Shown here: positions 1-10,760 of the stretch, piece after piece | Layout: every line of letters starts with the position of its first letter | Position numbering within the stretch: the stretch's first letter is position 1 | NCBI GenBank assembly: GCA_018417955.1 | Contig: JACTVC010000006.1 | Span: forward strand, 372,001 to 436,000 | Origin: Laccaria trichodermophora | Taxonomy: Eukaryota > Basidiomycota > Agaricomycetes > Agaricales > Hydnangiaceae | DNA length: 64,000 nucleotides | Reading direction: 5' to 3' | Notes under the pieces: generated by a model | What the model was told of the DNA's origin: nothing | The model's input: only the letters and a program-made list of their open reading frames with translations | Databases searched by the model: none | Translations under genes and position numbers: made by a program

Positions 1-403
1 CAACCACTCACTCACCATGACACTGGGGAATCAATATATATTCGTAGTATATGTAGTTTCAGAACGAATATACAATAGATGAGTGAATGACCGGTAATAG
101 CCTGGTCAATAGTAATCGGCGAGCCTGAGGTCCTACAGGAGTGAGTAATTGTTCCGTGGCTGGTCGACGTCAATGTTGACGTTTCCAGGGCGTGCTGTTG
201 TCGTAGGCGTCGGTTGGCATAGGGGTTATTGACGCATCACGATGCTCTTACAATTGGTGTGTTACCCGCTCGGTTGGAACTCAAGGAGAAACATTTTGAC
301 TCTTCAGTAGACAACACATTATTGTTCGTATCCACTACAAATGCACTTCCGGCGGTGAGCCGCATCTCAACAAGAATCCGCTCAATCGCCAGTCCAAAGC
401 CAC
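1..403. other. Upstream stretch, no gene assigned
   Basis: No reading frame here splices into a convincing protein. Short open frames exist on both strands, but they have no recognisable domain. The stretch probably holds the promoter and 5' leader of the gene beginning at 404, and perhaps the end of something to the left of the window. Confidence 0.3.
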
Positions 404-2217
404 ATGGCACCAGCCAAACGTAACTCTTCACCGCCTCGAGATGCACTACGCCCATATCTGCGAAGTGCAGTTGCTTCATCACTCCTCCAATCTCGAGGTA
501 CTTCCCATAGTGCTGCACAGGCACGCGCTGCACAGGCACTTTCGGTACTGGTAAGCTCTCCCTCCTTGTTGCCATTGTCGAATCTTAAATAACGTTTTAC
601 GCCTAGTTTTCGGCTCCTGATGCCCCCAACCCGAACTTCGCCTCACCGCAAGCACAATTAAATATCCCAATGGGGCAGGTACATTTAGACGTCTGAAATG
701 CCAAATTTGAACTACCATGTGGAACAGGCCCCTTCCTCCTCAAGCTTGGACACTGTTCACACGACTTCAACTCAAACGGCACAAAACCCACCCCAAGCAA
801 TTGAGGGGCCTATCGTTCAATCAAGTCCAGAAGCGCAGGCAGGTTTCGCTCTGGATCATTGGACGGGCTGTGACTGACTACATGTCCTTAGTTCCCACAT
901 GCCATCACTACATCAGAAAACGCAAACCCTGGAGCTCAATATCCAACCCCACCGGTTGCTCCAGCTTTCCAGGGAACACGTGATCAAGAGGAGGAACAAG
1001 CTGTCGCTCTTATACTCCATGTGCGACATCATCAATTTCCTTGATGCTTTACTAACCGGTATCTAACAGTCGCAACCCAACCCTTTCCTCCAAGACGTCA
1101 ATATGCATCAGGAACCGGGCACCGAAGCAATCCCGCTGCAAGGAATATCGCCAGGAAATGCGACCACGACCCCAATTTCTCACTTGGTTCGTCCTTCTAG
1201 TTATCTCTCTTCTATTTACTCACTGGGCGATGGGAATTAGCTTTCGGACCAAGACGTGAACATGTCGGAAAACCCACCTGCTAACCCCAGGCCTATCACA
1301 GTAAGTTACTTTCGTGTTTAAGATAATCCATCCGCTTAGAAATTGCAGAATAGCGAAAACATACACCGCAACATGGAAGGCACTTCTGACGATAACGGAA
1401 CAGCTCGTCCACCCACCTCTGGCGCAACTGATCCTCCGTTGGACATTGGAAATTTTATGGCTTCGAGCGGGGTGAGTGTTGGCTAAGATCTTTGTACACA
1501 GACTTAGACGGGCCACAGCTTTCATCGGAACTTACCTCACTTCTTCTGCGTGGCGTCGGAATAGCCGTGCAGGAAGGCGTGAAACAAGGGGTGAAAGAAG
1601 CTATAGAGACAATGACGACACCATCAAAGGCAACGCCATCGAAGAAATCACCCACTAAGAGGTCAGCCTCCCACCGAAAAAGTGAACCAATGTCCCATGA
1701 TGGAAGTTCTGAATCTTCCGCCGACGACGACAACTTCATCTCCGCAAGAAAACCAACTGGTGAGAAGACTGATGAAGAGAAATCATTTCATGTAAGCGTC
1801 TTTGGTCTATGTATGACCAGATCCTGACGTTAGTACCGCTAGACCATCCTGAAGGATTATTTGAAGGGAAAGAGCCTCTGGAATACACATGCCAGTAAGA
1901 CCGCAGACCGGTGCTTGGTCAACGACTTCGAAAACGATAACAACGACGGTCCCACCCTCGATGAGCCTGTCTTTGACTGGTCTTCCAAGATGAGCAGCAT
2001 GTGGAACGACCAGCTGCTCTACCATATGGCAGTCGACATCATTCCGAAAATCAGAGACACTGACAGCCATAGATGTAGTCCTAGCCCTACGAGGTGTGCA
2101 ATTGCCTTGCACACCATTTGCCAATTGATGTGCAATGTCCTTTGCCTACTTTTGCTTGCATTCTGCTCACCTTTAAAAAATCACCCCAGGGGGGAAATTT
2201 TTGGTTTTTTTGGGTGA
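404..2217 (+). CDS. Hypothetical multi-exon gene, 3' end cut off by AT-rich DNA
   Basis: I do not recognise the family. Nine exons join in phase: 404-550, 607-678, 728-842, 917-1020, 1070-1186, 1241-1300, 1349-1471, 1519-1791 and 1843 onward. All introns are GT-AG. The N-terminal part is Pro/Ser/Gln-rich and disordered-looking. Exon 8 is Ser/Lys-rich with an acidic patch. Exon 9 opens an ordered, Trp-containing segment (LWNTHASKTADRC, later VFDWSSKMSSMWNDQ). From about 2110 the reading frame runs into AT-rich sequence, turns hydrophobic and stops at 2215-2217. That tail does not look like the original C-terminus. I infer a gene truncated by insertion or rearrangement; no continuation appears on the far side of the AT-rich block. 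It is not known whether the remnant is expressed. Confidence 0.6.
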
Positions 2218-3890
2218 AATATCAATATCTGTGATAGAAAAATCAAAAATAGCTTGCTAATGTTTGAAATCTGTTCTATTTTTGGATCCAACATGTTTGT
2301 GATATATAACAAATCTAAATATAGCTCAGATATGTTTTACAATATAAAATTCTTAGAAATGGTACATCCTGGATCAGTATTGATGACTGGTATGTTTTCC
2401 TGTATCCTGTGTATGTTTCTCTTGCCAAAAGAGCATCCACATATGTTTTTTCCATGTCAAAATCTCTCTGAAAAAGCTGCATTTCACCAGAATATTTCAG
2501 TTGTGATAATTCTCATTTTTCTCCTTCAAATTTATTGTTACAGCTACTCAGAGCTACCAAGTGATGTAGAAATATTTTTCCGATTTTTTCCAAAAATTTC
2601 CACCACAATCAGAGATGTGGAGATGATGGATGCACAAGTCATGTTCTGGATGACCTTTTCCAAGTAACAAACAATTGTCAACAAAGCCAGGAAAATCATG
2701 GAAATGCATTTTGGAGGGTGTCATTCATATTATTGATTGTATCAAGCTCATATTTCCTCAGTTGCAACTTATTTTTGACATATAATATGACTTTTGATAT
2801 TTTTATTGAGCAGCATTTGGATGGATGGCACAGGTTCCAGCTGGATGACGTTGCGAAAGGCATTGCCAAACAGTCGCAAATAGTTGCCTCCCTGTAGCAA
2901 GATTTTCAAAAGGCACGCTATTCATTCTTTACACCTAAATTTTAATGAAACATAAATATTCTGGTGCTCTACAAGTGGAATACAGCCTGATTTTTCATGT
3001 TTCACATTCATGGCGCCCTCACAAGTAGATGGATGCAACGTAGTGAACTCGGATGACACGTTTGAAGCTTTAGACAAACAGATGCAAACTTCCCAAACAC
3101 ATTGAAAACACCGGAAATACAACTGAGATTGAGCAAGGAGAGGAAGACAATATTGCTCTGACCATGGTAATACATCTTAGCATGATTGTTTTACAACTTT
3201 TGCCTTGCACTTTCATCAGAAGTTGGCTAAAAGTTGCAGAGAAAGGAGTATCCTTTTTTCAAGATAAAAAACATGTCATTCCAGCAATTTGACATTGAAA
3301 ACCTGCCAGCTATAGCCTACTAACACCTATAGCATAAGTGAAATAATATTAGGATAGGCATTGTTAAGTTTTGAGTGAAATAACACACCTGAAAGTCTTG
3401 TTCCCATTTTTCAAAATTTAGGAGGGTTTTAAAACATACAATTGTGTTGGCATACATTTCTCTGCTCACCTCATACTCAGGGAGTCAAATTCACATAATC
3501 TCAGCTAAAGGTGGATGCTAGTATGAAATTATTGAGGGCTGTATTCACCTTGATAATGAAGGATTTGTTGTGAAAGTCCTTGAATAGAGTGTATTTTGTC
3601 TGATATAAACTATACTGTGTTCACAAAAATCATCTAATGGCCAAGAAATTTACATGGATACCTTCAGAATGAAAACTCGAACAGATTCACAAATTTTCAT
3701 AGAAATCAGAGGATTGTGTGGATACGGGTAATGGGAATGGGTGCAGAGGGTCACAGTAAAGCAGCTGAAAGTGCCGGAAACTCAGCTGTAGATTGAAGTT
3801 CGTCTGATTTTTACTCCCTGCCTGGTAAATACATAGCACTACCTATCTCAAATGTTAATTCTATTGCTTAGGACCTTTAAATACATTTTT
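2120..3890. other. AT-rich non-coding block that truncates the preceding gene
   Basis: About 1.8 kb of AT-rich sequence with abundant A and T runs and no spliceable gene. One 137-codon frame (2254-2667) is Phe/Ile/Met-rich, as expected by chance in such DNA. Composition changes sharply at both ends, suggesting an inserted old non-coding transposon. I see no terminal repeats or target duplication. Confidence 0.4.
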
Positions 3891-4059
3891 CCGTATTTTT
3901 TCCCCCTCAATAACGAGTGCGCGCAGTGCTCCTTCAGCGCTCGGCACTTTCCGAGCGTTGTTGATGGCTGGTTGAGCAGCCACGTCAACGTCTCTGGCGC
4001 ACATTACCTTCACTTCTACCAGTACCACTTGAACGACAATAGGTAAGTACTTCCTAATC

Positions 4060-4330
4060 CCCCTCAACCCACCTTGCTGAGACAACGCCACAGGATGACA
4101 ACGTTGCAACGAGGAGGCCACAGGATGACGACATGGGACGAGTACGACCCAACCACAACGACGCGGCACAGCGACGACCCAACCACAAGCGACAGGACGA
4201 TGATGACGCGACGAGGAGGCCACATGATGATGACAACGCGACGAGGAGGCCACACGACGACGACATGACGAAGGCATGGGACGACACGGAACGAGTACGA
4301 CCCAATGACAACGACATGGCACACGTCAAC
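4060..4330. repeat. GAC/ACG-rich degenerate repeat block
   Basis: Short words such as gacgac, gaggaggccaca and gtacgaccca recur in imperfect tandem, giving Asp/Arg/Thr-rich low-complexity translations in several frames. Open frames on both strands are by-products of the composition. The sequence before it (about 3890-4050) is GC-richer and has a possible GT-AG intron at 4043-4093, but no protein can be supported. Confidence 0.5.
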
Positions 4331-4434
4331 TGCCAGATCGAAGACACAACATCGAGTCGCCCTTCACCATCAACCCACGTCCTTTCGCCAACAAAGCTCA
4401 AATACCCACTATGATGACCACAGCATCCTCAACA

Positions 4435-4710
4435 GGAATTCGGAAAGGGCGGCTAAGCGCCACCGTAAGATTCTTCGTAGGTATATCTCCCGTCAATGCC
4501 GCCCTCATTCGCTCACTTGTTTCAAAGGTCTCACAAAGCCCGCTATTCGTCTTACCGCTCGTCTTGGAGGTGTGAAGCGTATTTCGGGTCTAATCTATGG
4601 GAGACTCGTGGTGTCTTGAAGATTTTCCTTGAAAACGTGTGTTATTACATTTCTTTGTTGCCTCTATAGTGTTACTAACCCCCTGCCCTTAGGTGATTCG
4701 TGACTCAGTA
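4435..4710 (+). pseudogene. Histone H4 pseudogene fragment
   Basis: Pieces of histone H4 are recognisable in order: AKRHRKILR (about 4452-4478), then after an intron-like stretch TKPAIR and [11 protein letters not shown], then [13 protein letters not shown], a second intron-like stretch ending cccttag, and IRDSV at about 4696-4710. The reading frame is broken. Two bases are missing just before the AKRH segment and one base is missing after SGLIY, so the EETRGV part is in another frame. The N-terminal tail and the C-terminal segment from TYTEH onward are absent or unrecognisable. Introns persist where H4 coding parts are joined, so this is a decayed copy of a genomic gene and not a retro-copy. 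It lies between two low-complexity blocks. Histone H4 is highly conserved, so a functional reading is unlikely. Confidence 0.8.
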
Positions 4711-4739
4711 ATACTAGCGGCCCCTTGTCTCCCCAGCCC

Positions 4740-5160
4740 AAATCGACGTCGGACGTGCGGGGGGTGGTTGGCAATGCGAGAGTCCCTCCCATTCCCATCA
4801 TCATGCACACAACCCAGGTGCCACGTCGCCCACAGCGACGTGGCGATCAAATGACGAACAACGGGCTTTCCTGTTCGTCGTCCTCGGACCGACAACACGA
4901 TGACAGACGACCAATGTGATCAACAACAGGATCACGGCACGGCGTAACGACACGGGACGACGTCACCGACAACGACGATACGACAACCACACGGAAACAA
5001 GACGACGACGACAGCGCAACGACGCCCAGGACAGTTGCGACGCGACGACCCAGAACAACAACAACGTGACCCCGACCCCAGAGAATGACCACGCCACTAC
5101 GTCGCAGGACAACAACCACGCGGCGACAATCCAGGCCCATGCAGTGAGTGTATAGCCTAG
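4740..5160. repeat. ACG/CAA-rich low-complexity stretch
   Basis: A second block rich in acgac, caacaac and cgacg words, similar in style to the one before the H4 fragment. Several frames stay open for that reason alone. No domain or splice structure can be supported. Confidence 0.45.
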
Positions 5161-5430
5161 CCATATAGGATTGGACTCGACTCGACCGCGTCAAGGACGA
5201 GGTGAAGTGCACGGCAGCAAGCGGAGGTGACGGATGCTGGAAGAGGGGAGATGCACGGACACTGAATTGCGACAGGTTGTTAAGAGCTCATTTATGTATT
5301 TTTTGAAATGCATATTATTGGCCTTCATTACATCCTCTTTACAGTTCTTGCTTCCCTGTATGTTGTGTTGTAGAGTAGCTACTACTAGCCGTTTTTCAAT
5401 TCTTTTTTTTTTTCATTGCTGTTTACATCT

Positions 5431-5842
5431 GTGTACCAATGGCGTCTAAGGCCCCAATACATCCAAAAAGGGTTCATTGCATCCAGCTATTTCGGTCTGA
5501 TTTGACAGAAGGAAACTATCTGAAGTGGTCTGAACAATATCAAGCATATATTTGGTGAAGTTTCAGAGGTGGTTTTTAGGAGGAACAAAGCTATAGGACA
5601 TATATATCTCCTCAGAACTAAAACTATGCATTGTTGACAATTGTGTACCAATGGCATCAGAAGGCCCAAGGTCATCCGAAATGGATTTGTCACATCCAGC
5701 CTATTTCGGTCGGGTTTGGCTATGTAAGCATGTCAGAACAAAATCAAATATATATTTGGTAAAGTTTCAGGTGTTCTTTCTAGGAAAAACAAAGCTGTAG
5801 GACATATATATCTCCTCAGAATTTGAACTGTACATTGTTGAC
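5431..5842. repeat. Imperfect 212-bp tandem duplication
   Basis: Two head-to-tail copies begin gtgtaccaatggc at 5431 and 5643, giving a period of 212 bp. Shared landmarks include catccagc(c)tatttcggtc, tatatttggt, aagtttcag and a long stretch around ggacatatatatctcctcaga. The copies differ at many positions, so the duplication is not recent. Function unknown. Confidence 0.8.
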
Positions 5843-5996
5843 ATATATTTAGACAAGAATTATATTTATGTGAAAAGCCCACCCCAACAATCCTAGGCCA
5901 AACGCAGGATGGCAATGCATGCTGCAGACCCCTGGCCTGAATGCATGGATAATGGCAAAGCATTAAGTGCAATAATGTGGGTGAGTAGGGCAACGA

Positions 5997-8900
5997 CTAC
6001 AGCCAGGGGTGGCGACTCTTCTGCCATTTCGCGACTACTTCCGGTGCATTTGTCAAAGCTCGTCTCGGCTCCCAAGTATCATAGAGGGGACTGTATCCCT
6101 CCCAACGGACTAAATATTCGAGTCCTTTCTTGGTGCGTCGTTCGGCTATAATCTTCTCGACTTCGTATTCGTCTTGCGCCGGTCGTTTTGTCCTTGTCTC
6201 AGGCAAAGTGCTGCGATCACCATACTCCGTTGGTGAAGGTTCGTATTTTTTTAAGTGTTGATAATTGAAAACCGGTAATCCGGGATATAGGTTGCTCATG
6301 CGCAAACGATAGACATTTGGGTTGATTCGTTGCATGATTTCAAAAGGGCCAATCCATCGTTGCGTAAGCTTCTTTCCTTCTCCTTTTGATTTGACCCATT
6401 CCAAAGCATGGGGATTGACTAAAACTCTGTCCCCTTTCTTCAGGTCCGGAATTTGCTTGCGACCTTTATTGAATGACTTGACCTGTTGGTCCTGCGCTTT
6501 CGCGATGGCCTGCCGCGCGCTTTCCCTATGCATGGTAAAGTTTTCAAGGAAGGTTATCGCCTCTGGGCCCAACGCGCGATCGTCGATGTCATCGGAGCGT
6601 TTGGTTCCTATGAAATCTAGCGGAGTCCGAGGATGGAACCCTAGAAGCAGGTGGAATGGTGTAGTCCCTGTCGATGAGTGGACGGCGCTGTTGTACGCGA
6701 ATTCCAACAAGTGTAACCATAAGGCCCACTGATCCTTTTTCCCAGCAATGAAGGCGCGCATCATGATGGTCAAGAGTTTGTTGACTACCTCAGTCTGACC
6801 ATCATGTTGCGGGTGATGTGACGATGACAAGCTCATCTTCGTCTGTAGGGCCTTAGCTATGCTTAACCAAAAGTCCGTGGTCCATCTAGGATCTCTGTCC
6901 GTGACGATACTCTCAGGAAGCCCAAATCGGCACGCTATATGTTTCACGAACAAAAGCGCAAATCCTTCTGAATCCAGCCCTGTTGTCGTCGGTATGAACG
7001 ATGCGTGCTTGGTTAATCGGTCGACGACCACGTAGATGGCATTAAACCCTTCCGACCAAGGTAAGTTGACAATGAAATCCATGGATATTGACTGATACGG
7101 TCGACTTGGGATAGGGTTAGGGATTAGCATACCGAACTTGGTAAAGTTAGAGGGTTTCGTCTTCTGGCAGACATCGCATGTTTGACAGTATCTGATTATG
7201 TCCTTTTTCATTTTCTTCCAGTAGAACCTAGAACTTAATGAATTCCACAGCCACTCAGGACCCGCGTGCGCTGATTCCAATGGGTTTTCATGTGCTTCTC
7301 GTAGGACGAAGTTTCGCTGGCTCACTGGTACGCACAACCGAGGTTGATAGTCCTCATTGCTAAAGAAGATCAAGCCATCGCCATCCACGAAAAATCGTCG
7401 ACCTGGCTGTAGCGTTTCGTGGAGATTTTCCTTTTTTTCAGCGATTGACTTGAACATCGGATCGTCCAAGTAAGATTTCGTCCATTCTTTCTTAGCTTCT
7501 TCACTCATAGCGACGTGGATTGTTGGTGGAGGATTCACTGCCCCCCAGTACTCTGTGGTCGTTGCTAAAGTGTCTAACTCCTCGGATTGATCTGGAGCAT
7601 CCTTGTCCAAAGGAGTGGTCCTGTTCGGGATTTCATCTGTCTCAGGCAACCTTTTGTTCCTTGAGCGCACATTAATCATTACTTCCCTAGGTTCTTCGAG
7701 GCAATCCTCAATCGACCAAGCTCCGAAGGTAAAAGCCGCAAATTTCTCGGCTGGGGTGACTTCCTGTCGCTCGCCCAACGTCTCCTTTGCACGGATAGCT
7801 GGCTCATTGAGTTCAATGGGTGATATATGATTAGGAGGAGCCCTCGGAAGCCTCGACAGTGGGTCGACGTTCGAGTGAACTCTTCCTGCGCGATGGATAA
7901 TTTCTAACTTAGGTGCATACGCTGAAAATATGGCCCCCCAAGCTGCTAAGCGACGATTCGCGTTTTCGTAGGTACGGGCCCATTGTAGAGCAGAATGATC
8001 CGTGATGAGGAGGATGTCCTCTCCCTCGATGAAAGGTTGGAATTTCACTAGTCCTTCTTTCGCGGCTAACGCTTCCCTTTCTGTTGTTGAATATCTAGTT
8101 TCTGCATTCTTAAATAGTCTCGACCAATACGCGATGACCCGTTCTACGTGCACCACGGTGTCATCGAAAGTTGCCGCCCATTCGTCTTCGAATTCGTGAT
8201 CCTTACACTTGCTGCTCAAACCGGACACTAATCGAGGGGGAGGAAGCCCGCTTCCATATGCTTTCTTGAGGCGATCGTAAGTACGAGTGCCTTTCAAGTC
8301 ACCAACTTTCATGGGTTGAACTTGCTGTAACGAGCATCCGAGGGCTTCGTCCGACGCATCGGTATAGAGTCGGTATGGGAGTCCTTCCATTGGATGTCCT
8401 AGGACAGGACTCGATTCTAAGGCTTCTTTCGCAGATTGAAATGCGTGCTCTTGCTCTACTCCCCAAGACCATTTACATCCCTTACGTAGCAGCTGGAATA
8501 ATGGTGCGCAAATTGACACGTAATAAGGAATGAAAGCCGAGAAATAAACTATCATGCCCAAGAACGCTTGTAACTGAGAAAGCTTCTTGGGCCTTTCCAA
8601 TTCCATGATCGCGCTGACCTTCTCTGCGTGAGTTGATAAACCTAAACGCGATACTTTATGCCCTAAAAGGAGGATAGAGCCATAAAAAAGGTGACATTTC
8701 TTTGGAGAAAGCGTTATCCCTGCTCGTTCAATAGCTTCCAGTACTTTATCCAGATGAACTAGATGTTCTTCGTAGGTTTTGGAGTAGATGACGATGTCGT
8801 CGATATATACTAAGCAGAATATCCAGAGGTACGGTGCAAGTATGCTCTGCATCACCCTTTGAAAAATAGAAGGTCCGTTACGCAATCCGAACGGCAAGCG

Positions 8901-9701
8901 TTTGAACTGGAATAAACCGCGGTGCGTCCGAAATGCCGTTTTCTCAATGTCTTCTTCAGCTAGTTCCAGTTGGGTAAACCCTGACAGTGCGTCTAATGAA
9001 GACAATACTTGAGCACCTGATAACGACGCCAGGATGTCCGATTGCCTTGGTATAGGAAATTCGTCTGGAATCGTGACAGCGTTTAATTTACGATAGTCGA
9101 CACAAAATCTGGGTTTGCCATTGCGGTAAGCGATGACTACTGGCGCACTCCAAGGACTTTTAGACGGCTCTATGACCCCTTGTTCAAACCAGGTGTTCAA
9201 CTGTTCGTCGATTATTTCTCGTTTCTGAGGGGAGGCGTGATACATTGGGACAGCAATAGGAACCTGTCCGTCGACCGTTCGGATGTGAACTTTGGCTGGT
9301 AAGTTGCCTAAGCGACCGTCGAACCCAAATGCTTTGATACGTTTACGCAGCATCGCCCAAGCAGCTTCCTTCAGATGGTCAGGCAGATTCCCCACGTCAA
9401 TCAACTCTTCCAATTGACTAGACGGATAAATCGTGGGATCGGGCATTGCTGCGGTCTTTGGGCCGTACTCTTCTTGCTCCTCCTCTTCAGTCGAGGGTTT
9501 CGAGTTGTCCGTCAGATCGTCCGCGTCCTGATTTAGCTGAAGGGATATGACTGTCCTAATAATCTCTGCTGAATCTTGGAACTTCTTTAACTCTTCCGGA
9601 GACTTAGGGGAATCAAAGAACGTAGCTGGATCTGCTAAGGTGCCGATTATTTCCCCTTTTCTGATGTATCGCGGATGATCGGTTGTATTCGCTACAGGCA
9701 C
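5997..9701 (-). CDS. Retrotransposon Pol portion: RT, RNase H, integrase, chromodomain
   Basis: An uninterrupted 1234-codon frame. Reverse transcriptase spans about residues 140-345, with the catalytic box YIDDIVIYSK near residue 298. RNase H starts near 440 (YTDASDEALG). The integrase zinc-binding region (His pair, then CQTCDVC) lies near 810-850. The D,D35E core is visible as MDFIVNLP near 877, VTDRDPRW near 935 and HHPQHDGQTE near 965. A chromodomain (EYEVEKII through YLVRWEGY to TWEP) lies near 1177-1215 and is expected to bind histone marks and guide integration. The first codon of this frame is GTG, not ATG. The true frame continues upstream to the nested element at 9731, whose insertion separated it from gag-protease. 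RT and integrase catalytic residues all look intact. The protein stops at tag (5997-5999) directly beside foreign sequence. Confidence 0.95.
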   Translation of the reverse strand: MPVANTTDHPRYIRKGEIIGTLADPATFFDSPKSPEELKKFQDSAEIIRTVISLQLNQDADDLTDNSKPSTEEEEQEEYGPKTAAMPDPTIYPSSQLEELIDVGNLPDHLKEAAWAMLRKRIKAFGFDGRLGNLPAKVHIRTVDGQVPIAVPMYHASPQKREIIDEQLNTWFEQGVIEPSKSPWSAPVVIAYRNGKPRFCVDYRKLNAVTIPDEFPIPRQSDILASLSGAQVLSSLDALSGFTQLELAEEDIEKTAFRTHRGLFQFKRLPFGLRNGPSIFQRVMQSILAPYLWIFCLVYIDDIVIYSKTYEEHLVHLDKVLEAIERAGITLSPKKCHLFYGSILLLGHKVSRLGLSTHAEKVSAIMELERPKKLSQLQAFLGMIVYFSAFIPYYVSICAPLFQLLRKGCKWSWGVEQEHAFQSAKEALESSPVLGHPMEGLPYRLYTDASDEALGCSLQQVQPMKVGDLKGTRTYDRLKKAYGSGLPPPRLVSGLSSKCKDHEFEDEWAATFDDTVVHVERVIAYWSRLFKNAETRYSTTEREALAAKEGLVKFQPFIEGEDILLITDHSALQWARTYENANRRLAAWGAIFSAYAPKLEIIHRAGRVHSNVDPLSRLPRAPPNHISPIELNEPAIRAKETLGERQEVTPAEKFAAFTFGAWSIEDCLEEPREVMINVRSRNKRLPETDEIPNRTTPLDKDAPDQSEELDTLATTTEYWGAVNPPPTIHVAMSEEAKKEWTKSYLDDPMFKSIAEKKENLHETLQPGRRFFVDGDGLIFFSNEDYQPRLCVPVSQRNFVLREAHENPLESAHAGPEWLWNSLSSRFYWKKMKKDIIRYCQTCDVCQKTKPSNFTKFGMLIPNPIPSRPYQSISMDFIVNLPWSEGFNAIYVVVDRLTKHASFIPTTTGLDSEGFALLFVKHIACRFGLPESIVTDRDPRWTTDFWLSIAKALQTKMSLSSSHHPQHDGQTEVVNKLLTIMMRAFIAGKKDQWALWLHLLEFAYNSAVHSSTGTTPFHLLLGFHPRTPLDFIGTKRSDDIDDRALGPEAITFLENFTMHRESARQAIAKAQDQQVKSFNKGRKQIPDLKKGDRVLVNPHALEWVKSKGEGKKLTQRWIGPFEIMQRINPNVYRLRMSNLYPGLPVFNYQHLKKYEPSPTEYGDRSTLPETRTKRPAQDEYEVEKIIAERRTKKGLEYLVRWEGYSPLYDTWEPRRALTNAPEVVAKWQKSRHPWL

Positions 9702-9869
9702 CCAAGGATGAGCTGCAGAGATCAGTACATCACTAGTAGCTGCATTCTACATCGATGCATTTATGGCAGCTGCCGTGGCAAAACTTGATCAGCTACCGTG
9801 AATGAATGAAATGCATTTTCATTCAATACGGCACCTGTTTCATTCAAGATAATTCATTCTGTTTCATTC

Positions 9870-10225
9870 ATTCCTGGCGACGATTTCATTCATTCCTGGC
9901 AATGATTTCATTCATTTCATTTCATTCTTTCACGGCACCTGTTTCATTCCTTGCTGGCGACGATTTCATTCATTTCTGGCAATGATTTCATTCATTCCTG
10001 GCAATGATTTCATTCATTCCTGGCAATGATTTCATTCATTCCTGGCAATGATTTCATTCATTCCTGGCAATGATTTCATTCATTCCTGGCGACGATTTCA
10101 TTCATTTCTGGCAATGATTTCATTCATTCCTGGCAATGATTTCATTCATTCCTGGCAATGATTTCATTCATTCCTGGCGACGATTTCATTCATTTCTGGC
10201 AATGATTTCATTCATTCACGGCAAC
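9870..10225. repeat. 22-bp tandem array, left arm
   Basis: About a dozen head-to-tail copies of a 22-bp unit of the form gatttcattcattcctggcaat, with gcgac/gcaat and cctgg/tctgg variants alternating. The array continues outward in less regular form (ttcattc runs) to about 9800. It is not a CRISPR array: there are no unique spacers. Confidence 0.9.
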
Positions 10226-10271
10226 CACTTCATTTTTTATTTCATTCCACCACGGCAACTGTTTCACTCAT

Positions 10272-10760
10272 TGCTTTACAGTGGTTGTGCTCACTGTTGG
10301 TGACGACGTCAGGCACTGTTTTCAGGGTCCAGGGCGCATTTCCAAATAAGGAAATATGCGCTTTTTCCAAATGAAAAATAGCAATAAAATAGGGTAAAAA
10401 TCAGAAAAGAATGGGGGATGGTGCTCACTGTTAGTGATGACATCAGGGTCTGTTTTCAGGGTCCAGGGCACATTGACAAATATGGTAGAATAGCTGGAAA
10501 ATAGCCAAAAAATCAGAAAAAAATGGAGGATGGTGCTCACTGTTGGTGATGACATTGGGGTTGTTTTCAGGGACCAGGGTGCATTGCCAAATATGGTAAT
10601 ATATCCAAAAATAGCCAAAAAATCAGGAAAAAAATGGCAGGGTGGTGCTCACTATTGGTGATGACATTGGGGTTGTTTTCAGGGTCCGGAGTACATTTCC
10701 AAATATGGTAATATATCCAAAAATAGCCAGAAAATAGCAGAAAATAGCAGAAAATTTGGA
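10272..10760. repeat. Four tandem copies of a 115-145-bp repeat (mirrored at 13366-13854)
   Basis: Units begin tgctcact(g/a)tt(g/a)gtgatgac near 10272, 10423, 10532 and 10648. Each continues through ttttcaggg(t/a)cc, a ccaaatat or caaata word, and an A-rich end (aatagcc, aatcag, aaaaatgg). They differ from each other by substitutions and length, whereas the copies in the mirror arm match exactly. The tandem amplification is therefore older than the last event that made the arms identical. Confidence 0.8.

Noticed and set aside
2254..2667. A 137-codon Phe/Ile/Met-rich frame
   Set aside because: Composition is that expected from AT-rich non-coding DNA, and no membrane-protein family is recognisable.
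9870..10225. Regular 22-bp repeats that look like a CRISPR array
   Set aside because: Units are directly adjacent with no unique spacers, and the host is clearly a eukaryote.
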